Positions 51,266 through 59,635 of a stretch of 64,000 bases of DNA are shown here, piece after piece (the stretch's first letter is position 1; the number at the start of each line of letters is the position of its first letter). The DNA is from Pseudoroseomonas cervicalis (GTDB taxonomy: Bacteria; Pseudomonadota; Alphaproteobacteria; Acetobacterales; Acetobacteraceae). The stretch is taken from contig NZ_JAUTAJ010000004.1 in the NCBI RefSeq assembly GCF_030818485.1, forward strand, positions 310,001-374,000, written 5' to 3'. The notes beneath the pieces are model-generated. The model saw nothing but the letters and a program-made list of their open reading frames with translations, was not told the DNA's origin and did no database searches. Position numbers and translations under genes: made by a program.

Positions 51266-51505
51266 CTAGCGCAGCCGCCCCAGGAACCAGGGGGAGAGCG
51301 GCACCTCCCCCGCCGCCATGCGCCGCGCCGCCTCGGCCTTGTGGCGGCGGATATCCTCCGCGCTCACCTCATAGCCATAGCGCTGCAGCACCAGCGCCGC
51401 ATCGGCGGCGTCGGTCACCAGATCGAGCTCCTCATGGATCGCCTCGGCGAGCGCCGGACGCAGCTCCATCTCGGCGATGAAGCGCTGCAGCTCATCCGCG
51501 TTCAT
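51266..51505 (-). CDS. Nif11-like small protein
   Basis: The 79-residue product MNADELQRFIAEMELRPAL... followed by LVTDAADAALVLQRYGYEVSAEDIRRH resembles the Nif11 domain (S/N-x-E-x-Lxx-F and a G-(Y/F)-x-(V/F)-(S/T)-xx-(D/E) end), the leader part of some RiPP precursors and a domain of N-fixation-linked proteins. No double-Gly cleavage site or Cys-rich core follows; it ends in PLSPWFLGRLR. No maturase or transporter is adjacent. In-frame codons upstream to 51706 cross the start region of the M20 gene and look non-coding. Family assignment is tentative. Confidence 0.6.
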   Translation of the reverse strand: MNADELQRFIAEMELRPALAEAIHEELDLVTDAADAALVLQRYGYEVSAEDIRRHKAEAARRMAAGEVPLSPWFLGRLR

Positions 51506-51689
51506 GGCGAGCCCCCGCAAGCGAAGCCTGTGCATGACGACCTCTCCCGCCCGATGGACACTTGCATGCCACGCTGAAGTTCGTTTTGCAAGCGGTTCAA
51601 AATTGCGGCTTTGTGCGGTGCGCGCAGCTTCTTGCCGCGCGCCGCGCCGCGCCGCACCATCGCGCCTTCGCCGCTGAGGAAACCCCGCC

Positions 51690-52898
51690 ATGCCGAAGGC
51701 CGACACCGCCCGCTTTCTCCAGGATCTGCACGAGCTGCGCCAGATCGGCGCCTATCGCACGGGCGTGCATCGCCCGACCTACTCGCCGCAGGACATGGAA
51801 TCGCGCCGCTGGCTGATGCGGAAGCTGGAGGAGGTGGGGCTGGAGGCCAGCATCGACGGCATCGGCAATGTCTATGGCCGCCACAAGGGGGCGGGGCCGC
51901 ATCTGTTGGCCGGCAGCCATATCGAGACGCAGAACGAGGCCGGCTGGCTGGATGGCGCGCTCGGCGTCGTCGGCGCGCTGGCCATGGCGCGCGCCGGACT
52001 GCCCGTCGATGTCTGCGCTTTCGCCGATGAGGAAGGGCATTTCGAGGGCGGCTTCCTCGGCAGCCGGTCGATCATCGGCGACCTGTCGGAGGAGGAGATC
52101 GACCGCAGCCGCAACCGCACCGACGGGACGCCGCTGCGCGACGCGCTGGCCGCCGCCGGCCTCGCCGGCCTGCCGCGCATGCAGCTCGAGCCCGGGCGGC
52201 ACAAGGGCTTCTTCGAGATGCATATCGAGCAGGGCACGCAGCTGGAGCGCGCCGGGCTGCGGCTCGGCATCGTCAGCGGCATCGTCGCCATCTGGCAGTG
52301 GCGGCTGCTGGTGGAGGGGCAGCAGGACCATGCCGGCGGCACCACCATGGCCGAGCGCCGCGATGCCGGGCTGACCGCGGTGCGGCTGCTGGCCGCGATC
52401 GACGCCGAATTCCCGCGCATCTGCGGCGAGCGCAGCACCTGGACCACAGGCCGCATCACGCTGGAGCCGGGCGCGCCCAGCATCATCCCCGGCCGCGCCG
52501 ATGTGCTGTTCCAGTTCCGCGATGTCTCGCTGGCCAGGCTGGAGGAGATGGAGGCCGGGCTGCGCCGCCTGGTGCAGGAGAGCAACCGGCGCGAGCGCTG
52601 CGAGACCACGCTCTCCGCCGTCGGCAAGGCGACGCCCGCGCTCTGCGACCCCGGCATGATGCGCGCGCTGCAGGCGGCGGCCGAGGCGCTGGCGCCGGGC
52701 GCCTGGCAGGTGATGCCGAGCGGCGCCGGGCATGACGCACAATACATCGCGCAGCTCATGCCCTCCGCGATGCTCTTCGTGCCCTCGATCGGCGGCATCA
52801 GCCATCACTGGGCGGAGGACACCAAGGAGGAAGACCTGGCGCTCGGGGTCGAGACGCTGGTGGAAGCGGGGGCGCGCTTCCTGGCGGGGTCGAATTGA
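51690..52898 (+). CDS. M20-family N-carbamoyl-L-amino acid / allantoate amidohydrolase
   Basis: A 402-residue M20 di-zinc hydrolase: LLAGSHIETQNEAGWLDGALGV (His and Asp), FADEEGHFEGGFLGS (Glu pair), GFFEMHIEQGTQLERAG, a dimerisation lid with HAGGTTMAERRDA, AGHDAQYIAQLMPSAM and ISHHWAEDTKEED. The pattern fits hydantoinase/carbamoylase members, which release CO2 and ammonia from N-carbamoyl-L-amino acids, ureidoglycine or allantoate. It lies 25 kb from the cyclic amidase and D-type carbamoylase genes. The ATG at 51690 follows GAGGAAACCCCGCC. A palindromic element begins 24 bases after its stop. Confidence 0.87.
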   Translation: MPKADTARFLQDLHELRQIGAYRTGVHRPTYSPQDMESRRWLMRKLEEVGLEASIDGIGNVYGRHKGAGPHLLAGSHIETQNEAGWLDGALGVVGALAMARAGLPVDVCAFADEEGHFEGGFLGSRSIIGDLSEEEIDRSRNRTDGTPLRDALAAAGLAGLPRMQLEPGRHKGFFEMHIEQGTQLERAGLRLGIVSGIVAIWQWRLLVEGQQDHAGGTTMAERRDAGLTAVRLLAAIDAEFPRICGERSTWTTGRITLEPGAPSIIPGRADVLFQFRDVSLARLEEMEAGLRRLVQESNRRERCETTLSAVGKATPALCDPGMMRALQAAAEALAPGAWQVMPSGAGHDAQYIAQLMPSAMLFVPSIGGISHHWAEDTKEEDLALGVETLVEAGARFLAGSN

Positions 52899-52921
52899 GG
52901 GCATCGGAGGGCTCGGGGAAG

Positions 52922-53040
52922 GGTTCTTTTTTGTAAAAAAGAACCAAAAAACTTTTGTCAGTGGGCGTCCCTCCTATGGCCTGAGGCGGGACGCCAAACT
53001 GAAAGAAGTCTTTTTGCTTCTTTTTCTTCAGAAAAAGAAG
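52922..53040. repeat. Palindromic intergenic element, copy B (119 bp)
   Basis: The left end GGTTCTTTTTT-GT-AAAAAAGAACC is a perfect 11-bp hairpin, GGCGTCCC/GGGACGCC forms a central stem, and CTTCTTTTTC-TTCA-GAAAAAGAAG is the right end. It is the reverse-oriented relative of copy A. It sits between convergent genes and can act as a two-way terminator, because both outer hairpins carry long T runs on one strand. Its AT-rich ends stand out in this GC-rich DNA. Confidence 0.85.
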
Positions 53041-53053
53041 ATTTGTTAATCTG

Positions 53054-53827
53054 CTATTCCTTGGTCACGCGCCGCGCCATGCCGCCCGCCAGCACCTCGG
53101 CCATGCATTGGTAGCCGAGATCGTTCATGTGGAACCCGTCCTCGGACAGCATCAGCACCGGCTGCGGCAGGGCCTGCCAGAAGCGCATGATGGCGTAGCG
53201 CCGCATCATCGGGATGCGCCGCTCCGCCGCCACGCGCTCGATGCTCTGCACGAAGGTCTGGTAGAGATCCTGGTTCGGGATGCTCGGGAAATATTGCGGG
53301 TTGATCAGCACCAGGTCGCGCCCGCGCTCCAGCACGAAATCGGCGCCGTCGCGCAGGATGCCGGCGAAGGCGGCGGCGGTGACGCCGCGCAGCGCGTCAT
53401 TGGTGCCGAGCTGCCACAGCACCACATCCGGGTCCCATTCCTCCACCGCTCGTTTCATGCGCACCAGGGTGGTGGAGGCGACCTCGCCGCCGATGCCGTC
53501 ATTCTTCACGGTGATGTCGGCGCCGGGCAGCAGCCGCTCCAGCGCGGCCTCCAGCCGCGGCGGATAGGCGTGGGAGGGCACGGTGGCGCCGATGCCGGCG
53601 GTGGAGGAGGAGCCGATCGCCAGGATGCGCACCGGCTGCCGGTCCTGCAGCAGGGCCCGCATGCGGGGCAGGCCGAATTGCAGGTCGCGCAGCTCATCCG
53701 GCACGGTGCAGGCGGCGGGAACATTGTCGGTGCGGACCGGGGGCGGCGGGGCCGCCGGCTGCGCGCCGGCGGGAGGGGCTGCCGCCAGCAGGGCGATGGC
53801 GAGCAGGGCAGCGGCAGCCAGATGCAT
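53054..53827 (-). CDS. Secreted SGNH/GDSL-type esterase
   Basis: The 257 residues start with a signal peptide (MHLAAAALLAIALLAAAPPAGAQ). The SGNH blocks follow: ILAIGSSSTAGIG (nucleophile Ser), DGIGGEVASTT (Gly), WQLGTNDALRG (Asn), and LSEDGFHMNDLGY (Asp-His). It should act on an ester outside the cytoplasm. The gene lies 14 bases after the OpgC-like acyltransferase gene on the same strand, so a role in removing or moving acyl groups on a periplasmic glycan is plausible. Confidence 0.88.
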   Translation of the reverse strand: MHLAAAALLAIALLAAAPPAGAQPAAPPPPVRTDNVPAACTVPDELRDLQFGLPRMRALLQDRQPVRILAIGSSSTAGIGATVPSHAYPPRLEAALERLLPGADITVKNDGIGGEVASTTLVRMKRAVEEWDPDVVLWQLGTNDALRGVTAAAFAGILRDGADFVLERGRDLVLINPQYFPSIPNQDLYQTFVQSIERVAAERRIPMMRRYAIMRFWQALPQPVLMLSEDGFHMNDLGYQCMAEVLAGGMARRVTKE

Positions 53828-53841
53828 CGGCGGCGGGATCC

Positions 53842-54996
53842 TCAGGAGAGGCGGGCGATGGCGGGCAGCGGCGCCGCCTCGGCGGGCTTGCCGCCGCGGC
53901 GCTTCTCGGTCAGCGTCAGCAGGCCCGCTACCAGCACCTGGGTGAAGATGCCGGCGCTGACATAGGTGATGTCGAACAGCACCCCGTCATAGCCGGTCTG
54001 GCGGAAGGCGACGCCGGTCAGGCTGACCAGCAGGCCGGTGCAGAAGATCGGCAGCGAATGCCGCCCCATCATCGCCAGCGGGTGGGTGCGCGGCGCGCTG
54101 CGCGCCCAGTCCTGCAGCGGCGAGAACACCACCACATAGGCCAGCGCCAGCACATGCAGCAGCCGCGGCAGGGAGAGGTACTGCTTCTCCGGCACGGTCA
54201 GGAAATCCGGCAGCGGCAGCAGCCAGCCATGGCCGGGCAGGCCGGTGCCCAGCATCACCACCGCGCCCAGCCCCACATAGGCCAGCGCCGCCCACCACAG
54301 CCCGCGATGATAGCGGACCGCCGCGCCGGTGCGGCTGCGCCGCGCGCCCAGCGCGAAGCCCAGCACGAACAGGAACTGCCAGGAGAGCGGGTTGAAGAAC
54401 CAGCCGCCGGGCAGCAGGCTGGGGAAATTGGCGCCCGTCAGCCCGGCTGCCAGCCAGATGGCGAAGGACAGGCCGAGCGCCGCCTGCATGCTGCGCGCGG
54501 CGAGCGCCATCAGCAGCGGCAGCAGGCCGATCAGCACGAAATACAGCGGCAGGATGTTGAGGAAGCCGGGCTGGTAGCGCAGCGTCGCGGCATCGACCAG
54601 GGCACCCGCCGGGTCGAGCATCAGCGGCTCCAGCGCGATCACCGACATCAGGCCGAGATCGCCATTCTTCAGCGCCTTGGTGGCGAAGACGGCGGCGCCC
54701 AGCACGACGAGCGCCAGATGCGTGGTGTAGAGCTTCACCGCCCGGCTCAGCACCTTCATGGTGATGCCGAAGCGCTCGCCCTCCAGATAGCGGCTGAAAT
54801 AGGCGGAGGCCGCCGCGTAGCCGGCGAAGAAGACGAACAGATCCGCCGCGTCGGAGAAGCCGAAATTCTTGTGCGTCCAGTTCTCCAGCACATTGCCGGA
54901 GACGTGGTTGACGAAGATCGTCACCAGCGCGAAGCCGCGCCAGACGTCGAGGGCCGTATCGCGGCCCGGCGCGGCCGATGCAATGGGCGCCGCCAT
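53842..54996 (-). CDS. OpgC-domain membrane acyltransferase, first paralog
   Basis: A 384-residue polytopic protein of the OpgC family, with about ten helices. The start RDTALDVWRGFALVTIFVNHVSGNVLENWTHKNFGFSDAADLFVFFAGYAA contains the family His and Asp residues. OpgC proteins add succinyl groups to osmoregulated periplasmic glucans. No opgG, opgH or cyclic-glucan synthase gene is here. A second, divergent paralog lies directly upstream, and an esterase gene follows after 14 bases. Confidence 0.88.
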   Translation of the reverse strand: MAAPIASAAPGRDTALDVWRGFALVTIFVNHVSGNVLENWTHKNFGFSDAADLFVFFAGYAAASAYFSRYLEGERFGITMKVLSRAVKLYTTHLALVVLGAAVFATKALKNGDLGLMSVIALEPLMLDPAGALVDAATLRYQPGFLNILPLYFVLIGLLPLLMALAARSMQAALGLSFAIWLAAGLTGANFPSLLPGGWFFNPLSWQFLFVLGFALGARRSRTGAAVRYHRGLWWAALAYVGLGAVVMLGTGLPGHGWLLPLPDFLTVPEKQYLSLPRLLHVLALAYVVVFSPLQDWARSAPRTHPLAMMGRHSLPIFCTGLLVSLTGVAFRQTGYDGVLFDITYVSAGIFTQVLVAGLLTLTEKRRGGKPAEAAPLPAIARLS

Positions 54997-55034
54997 GTCG
55001 TCCTCCTCCGAGACGGCGCAAGGGGCGCCGCAGC

Positions 55035-55062
55035 AAAAACCGCCCTTTCGCCTTGGCGGTTT
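55035..55062 (-). terminator. Rho-independent terminator after the second OpgC-like gene
   Basis: On the minus strand AAACCGCC and GGCGGTTT form an 8-bp stem with a ten-base loop that runs into five T. It starts at the stop codon itself, so the gene at 55062-56246 and the gene at 53842-54996 are probably separate transcripts or partly coupled by read-through. Confidence 0.75.
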
Positions 55063-56246
55063 CAGGTGGGGCGGGTGACGGTCGCGTCAACGGCCGGGGG
55101 GCGTATGCGCGCGCGACGGTGATCGCGCCAGGCGGCGAGGCCGAGCTGCAGCGCCAGCCCCGTGGCCAGCCAGAGGAGATCGGGCAGCAGCCCCGCCCCC
55201 GGCGGCCGCAGCGCCATGCCGAGCAGGCTGAGCGCCAGGCCGAGGGTGAAGACCGGCAGGGTGTTGCGGCCGAGCCGCGCCAGCGGGTGGGTGGGGCCGG
55301 CGCGGCGCGCCCAGCGCTGCAGCGGCGAATGCGCCACCACATAGCAGAGCGCCAGCACATGCAGCAGCCGCGGCAGGGCGAGGTACTGCTTGTCCGGCAG
55401 TACCAGCAGCGCCGGCAAGGGCCAGTCGGCGGGGCTGGGCAGGCCCCGCAGATGCATGGCGAAGGGGCTGGCCAGCAGCAGCGCCAGCGCCGCCCACCAC
55501 AGCGCCGGATGCCAGGGCAGGGGGCGCCCCAGGCTTCGCCTCGCGCCGCAGGCGAAGCCCAGGGTGAACAGCAGCTGCCAGGAGAGCGGGTTGAAGAACC
55601 AGCCGCCGGCCGCGCCCTCCGCCGGCAGATTGACCCGGCCGAGCCCGGCCGCCAGCCACAGCGCGGCCGAGGCGCCGAGGGCCAGGGCCAGATGCCCGCG
55701 CGCGGCGGCCAGCAGCAGCAGCGGCAGCAGCAGCAGCAGCACCAGGTAGAGCGGCAGGATGTCGAGATAGTGCGGCTGCAGCGCCAGCGCGAGCAGCGGG
55801 CCCAGCAGGCCCGCCGGATCGTCCAGCAGCGGGGCCAGGCCGAGCCGCGTGGCGTAGCCGGGCCGCGCCCAGGGCACCAGCAGCAGCGCCAGGGCGACCA
55901 GGCCGAGATGCGCGGCATAGAGCAGGCCGAGCCGCGCCAGCAGCCGGCGCAGCACGGCGCGCGGCTGCGCGCCGCCGCGGCGGAAGCGCGGCAGATAGGC
56001 CAGCGCCGCGACATAGCCCGCGAACAGCACGAACAGCTCGGCCGCGTCGGAGAAGCCGAAATTCAGCGGGGTCAGCCGGCGCAGCAGGCTGTCGCCGGCA
56101 TGGTTGACGAAGATCGCCACCAGCGCCGTGCCGCGCCAGAGATCCAGCGCCGCGTCGCGCCCGGCCGGGCAGGGCACGGCCAAGGCGGGTTTCGTTTCGG
56201 TGTCGGACATATCGGCCGGCAGATGGGGTGTCGCGAGCGCCGGCAT
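55062..56246 (-). CDS. OpgC-domain membrane acyltransferase, second paralog
   Basis: The 394 residues repeat the OpgC layout: RDAALDLWRGTALVAIFVNHAGDSLLRRLTPLNFGFSDAAELFVLFAGYVAAL, then about ten helices, including GGWFFNPLSWQLLFTLGF, which is nearly the same as GGWFFNPLSWQFLFVLGF of the first paralog. Central parts are more Leu-rich and divergent. The ATG at 56246 follows GAGAGGG, 8 bases after the transglutaminase stop, so it may share the upstream transcript. An ATG at 56210 would drop 12 residues. Which acyl group is moved is not known. Confidence 0.86.
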   Translation of the reverse strand: MPALATPHLPADMSDTETKPALAVPCPAGRDAALDLWRGTALVAIFVNHAGDSLLRRLTPLNFGFSDAAELFVLFAGYVAALAYLPRFRRGGAQPRAVLRRLLARLGLLYAAHLGLVALALLLVPWARPGYATRLGLAPLLDDPAGLLGPLLALALQPHYLDILPLYLVLLLLLPLLLLAAARGHLALALGASAALWLAAGLGRVNLPAEGAAGGWFFNPLSWQLLFTLGFACGARRSLGRPLPWHPALWWAALALLLASPFAMHLRGLPSPADWPLPALLVLPDKQYLALPRLLHVLALCYVVAHSPLQRWARRAGPTHPLARLGRNTLPVFTLGLALSLLGMALRPPGAGLLPDLLWLATGLALQLGLAAWRDHRRARIRPPAVDATVTRPT

Positions 56247-56254
56247 AAGCCCTC

Positions 56255-57115
56255 TCAGGCCGGGGTGAGGTCGACGCTGACCGTCAGGCCGTGCCGCCCG
56301 CCGCCCAGGATGATGCCGCGCAGTGGCGAGATGTCCTGGAAGTCGCGCCCCCAGCCCAGCACCACATGCTCTTCCTGCACCACCAGATCATTGGTGGGGT
56401 CGAGGTCGATCCAGCCGAAGGGCTCGCCCAGCCAGGCGCCGACCCAGGCATGCGACTGGTCGGCGCCCAGCCGCGCCGTGCCGCCCGGCGGCGGGCGGGT
56501 GCGGATATAGCCCGAGACATAGCGTGCCGGCAGGCCGAGGCCGCGCAGCCCGCACAGCATCAGATGCGTGAAGTCCTGGCAGACCCCCGCGCGCTGCGCC
56601 AGCACCTGCGCCACCGGCGTGGCGATGCCGGTGACGCCGGGGCGGAAGGCGAAGTCGCGCTTGATGCGCCGGTTCAGCTCCAGCAGCCCCTCCAGCACCG
56701 GCCGGCCGGGCGGGAAGGAGAAGGCGGCATAGTCGCGCGCCCCCGCCTGCTCGGGCAGCATGGGGGAGGGGTAGGTGAATTCGGCGGCCTCCGGGTGGCG
56801 GGCGGCCTCGGCCGCCACCTGCTCCCAGGGCGGCGTCAACCCGGCCAAGGGCGGGGTGGGGAAGGCGGTCTCCACCTCGGCCTCGGAGACCACCTCGAAG
56901 CGGGCATGCGGGCGGTCGAGGAACAGCCAGGTCACCCGGTTGCCGAAATGGTCGGTGTCGCCGGCGACGCGGGCCGGCTCCGGCGCGCAGGCGATGCTGT
57001 CCCACACCACGCGCTGCTGCGGCAGCGGGCGCGGCGAGAGATGCAGCATATGCGACGCGATATCCACCGGCTCGGCATAGCTGTAGGCGGTGGCATGGCG
57101 GATGCGCCACCTCAT
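56255..57115 (-). CDS. Transglutaminase-like protein (bacterial N-terminal type)
   Basis: A 286-residue protein with the bacterial transglutaminase-like N-terminal beta domain (MRWRIRHATAYSYAEPVDIASHMLHLSPRP) and the papain-like core: AGVCQDFTHLMLCGL (Cys), SHAWVGAWLGEPFGW (His) and DLDPTND (Asp), a complete triad. It is the third gene of a known conserved set (DUF2126 transglutaminase, ATP-grasp/alpha-E, transglutaminase). Its ATG overlaps the ATP-grasp gene stop by 4 bases. The set is proposed in the literature to make and process peptide-like products; the substrate is not known. Confidence 0.9.
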   Translation of the reverse strand: MRWRIRHATAYSYAEPVDIASHMLHLSPRPLPQQRVVWDSIACAPEPARVAGDTDHFGNRVTWLFLDRPHARFEVVSEAEVETAFPTPPLAGLTPPWEQVAAEAARHPEAAEFTYPSPMLPEQAGARDYAAFSFPPGRPVLEGLLELNRRIKRDFAFRPGVTGIATPVAQVLAQRAGVCQDFTHLMLCGLRGLGLPARYVSGYIRTRPPPGGTARLGADQSHAWVGAWLGEPFGWIDLDPTNDLVVQEEHVVLGWGRDFQDISPLRGIILGGGRHGLTVSVDLTPA

Positions 57116-59622
57116 GCGGCACCCCAGAACAGCACGGCGGGCTCCTCGGCCATGTCCGGGCCCAGGGTCTGGGCCGGCGGCAGCAGGGCGAAATAGCGCC
57201 GCGCGATGCCGTCCGACAGGGTGGCGATCTCGCCCTCCATGGCGGCGATGCGCGGGGCGAGCTGGACGGCCATCTGCGCCTGGTCGGTGGCGGCCAGCAG
57301 CTGCTGCGGGATGGCCTCGACATCCGCCAGCAGCGCGTCGAGGCCGGGCAGCAGCGCCTCCTCGGCGCCGCCATCCAGCGCCACCAGCCGCCGCCGCATG
57401 GCCTGCAGCTGATAGGCCAGGCCGCGCGGATTGCCCGGGTCGGCCAGCACCAGGTCCAGCGCCGGCGCCGGCTGCAGCACGGCGAGGTAGCGGCTACGAT
57501 AGGTGATGACGGAATCGCACAGCTCGAGCGCCAGCCGCAGCCCGCCCTCGATGCGGCTGGCCGGCTGGGCGAGGGCGAAGCCGAGCTGCGCGGCGATCGC
57601 CTGGGCGCGCTCCAGCCGCCGCCCCAGATCAAGGAAGGCATAGCCGCCGGCGCGCACCATGTTCTCCGCCGCGGCGCCGGCCACGCCGGCCGAGAAGCGC
57701 AGGATGCCGGCCAGCACCTCCTCCAGCCCCGGCAGGCCGCGGCCCTGCTGCGCCGCCTGCACCCGCACCGCGCGCAGCGGCAGGGTGAACAGGGTGTGCA
57801 TGTCGCCGGTCAGCCGGTCGCGCACCGATTCGACCAGCCGGGCGATCTCGCCCATCAGCCAGGCCATGGTGCCGCCCTCGCGCAGGGCGCGCCACAGCGC
57901 CGCCTGCAGCGCGGTGTTGGCGGCGCCGTTCGGCGCATCCTCCGGCTGGGCCAGCCCGGCATGGCGCAGCGCCGCGGCGAGTGCCGCCAGCTCCGCCTGC
58001 TCGCGCGGCAGCAGCGGCCCGCGGTCGAGCCGTTCCAGCACCGCGCGCATCAGCCGCGCCGAACCCTCCAGCCGCTCCACATAGCGGCCCAGCCAGAACA
58101 GGTTGTCGGCGACGCGCGAGGGCAGCTCGCCGGCGCCGCGCTGGATCGCCAGCGGCGGCGCGGGCAGGGCGGCGGGGCCCAGGATCTGCGTGCCTTCCTC
58201 GCTCAGCACCCAGACATCCTTGGCCACGCCCTGGCGCGGCAGCCGCCCGCCCAGGCCCTCGCCGGGCTGCGGCACGCGGGCCAGGCCGCCCGGCAGGGCG
58301 TGCCATTCGCCGGCCTCCTGCACCAGGAACATGCGCAGGATGACCGGGGCGGGGGAGAGCTGCGCGCCATCGGCGCAGGGCGCGACGGAGGGCGGCATGG
58401 CGCGGCTGGCGGCGAAATCCTGCGGCCGCTCGCGGATGCGGGCCAGCAGCGCGGCCAGCGCCGCATCCTCCATGCCGGCCAGCGCCTGGGCGGGCTGGGC
58501 GCCGTCATAGGCGTGCCGCACCATCCAGGGCGCCGGATCGGCCAGCAGCGCGGCGCGTGCCCCGGGCTCGGCCAGCCAATGCGTCTCCAGCACCGGCAGG
58601 CGCAGCGCCTCGCCTAGCAGGCGCTGGCAGAGGGCCGGGAGGTAGGGGGCAAGCGCCGGCGCCTCGGCCATGCCGCAGCCGGGGGTGTTGACGATGCGCA
58701 GCGCGCCATGCCGCATGGCGTCCATCATGCCCGGCACGCCGGGGCCATGGCCGCCGAATTCCAGCGGGTCCAGGCTGCGGCCATCGACCCGGCGCAGCAG
58801 CACATCGACCGGACGCAGCCCCTTCAGCGTCTTCAGCCACAGCGCGCCGCCGCGCACCGTCAGGTCGCCCGGCTCGACCAGGGCGCAGGAGAGCTCGCCG
58901 GCCAGCAGCACATGCTCGAACCAGAGCGGGTGGTGCACGCCCGGCGTCAGGAGCGCGATGGCGGCATTGTCGCGGCCGCTGGGGGCCAGGCGCTGCAGGC
59001 TGTCCTGCCAGCGGTCGAAGAAGGGGCGCAGCGGCCGCACCTGCTGGAAGCGGAAGAGCTGCGGCAGCACCCGCCCCAGCATGCGCCGGTTCTCCTGCGC
59101 ATGGCCGATGCCGGCGGCGCGGCTGGTGCGGTCGGCCAGCAGGCGCCAGCGCCCATCCGGGCCGCGGATCAGGTCGGCGGCATAGGCGTGCAGCAGCGGC
59201 AGCGCCGGCGGATGCGCCGCGCTGCGCACCGGGCGCAGGAAGGCCGGGTTGGCGAAGACCAGCGCCGGCGGCAGCAGCCCCTCGGCCAGCAGGCGCTGCG
59301 GGCCGTAGCAATCGGCCAGGATGGCGTCCAGCAGGCGCGCGCGCTGCGCCAGCCCCTCGGCCAGCTCGGCGAATTCGGCCGCCGGCAGCACCAGCGGCAC
59401 CGGGTCGCAGCGCCAGGCGCGGGCCGAGCGGCCGCCGCCGGGCAGCAGGGAGGAGACGCCCTCATCCTCGAAGGCACGGTCGAGGCGCCGCGCCGCCTCG
59501 GCGGTGCCGCTGCCGGCATGGTCCGGCGGCAAATCGGCGAAGGCCGCCAGGATGCCGCGCCAATGCGGGCGCACCTGGCCGCGGCCATCCACCATTTCAT
59601 CGAGCGGGGCGAGGCTGTTCAC
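57112..59622 (-). CDS. Fused circularly permuted ATP-grasp and alpha-E domain protein
   Basis: The 836 residues join two parts often found as separate genes. The N-terminal half is a circularly permuted ATP-grasp (former DUF404/DUF407): LLDAILADCYGPQRLLAEGLLPPALVFANPAFL, LIRGPDGRWRLLADRTSRAAGIGHAQENRRML and the PGVPGMMDAMRHGALRIVNTPGCG block. From about residue 510, LPSRVADNLFWLGRYVERLEGSARLMRAVLE starts the all-helical alpha-E domain (DUF403). I take the GTG at 59622 as the start, 13 bases after the DUF2126 gene; an ATG at 59595 is also possible. ATP-grasp suggests amide-bond formation. Confidence 0.88.
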   Translation of the reverse strand: MNSLAPLDEMVDGRGQVRPHWRGILAAFADLPPDHAGSGTAEAARRLDRAFEDEGVSSLLPGGGRSARAWRCDPVPLVLPAAEFAELAEGLAQRARLLDAILADCYGPQRLLAEGLLPPALVFANPAFLRPVRSAAHPPALPLLHAYAADLIRGPDGRWRLLADRTSRAAGIGHAQENRRMLGRVLPQLFRFQQVRPLRPFFDRWQDSLQRLAPSGRDNAAIALLTPGVHHPLWFEHVLLAGELSCALVEPGDLTVRGGALWLKTLKGLRPVDVLLRRVDGRSLDPLEFGGHGPGVPGMMDAMRHGALRIVNTPGCGMAEAPALAPYLPALCQRLLGEALRLPVLETHWLAEPGARAALLADPAPWMVRHAYDGAQPAQALAGMEDAALAALLARIRERPQDFAASRAMPPSVAPCADGAQLSPAPVILRMFLVQEAGEWHALPGGLARVPQPGEGLGGRLPRQGVAKDVWVLSEEGTQILGPAALPAPPLAIQRGAGELPSRVADNLFWLGRYVERLEGSARLMRAVLERLDRGPLLPREQAELAALAAALRHAGLAQPEDAPNGAANTALQAALWRALREGGTMAWLMGEIARLVESVRDRLTGDMHTLFTLPLRAVRVQAAQQGRGLPGLEEVLAGILRFSAGVAGAAAENMVRAGGYAFLDLGRRLERAQAIAAQLGFALAQPASRIEGGLRLALELCDSVITYRSRYLAVLQPAPALDLVLADPGNPRGLAYQLQAMRRRLVALDGGAEEALLPGLDALLADVEAIPQQLLAATDQAQMAVQLAPRIAAMEGEIATLSDGIARRYFALLPPAQTLGPDMAEEPAVLFWGAA

Positions 59623-59635
59623 CCAGCCGCCGGTA

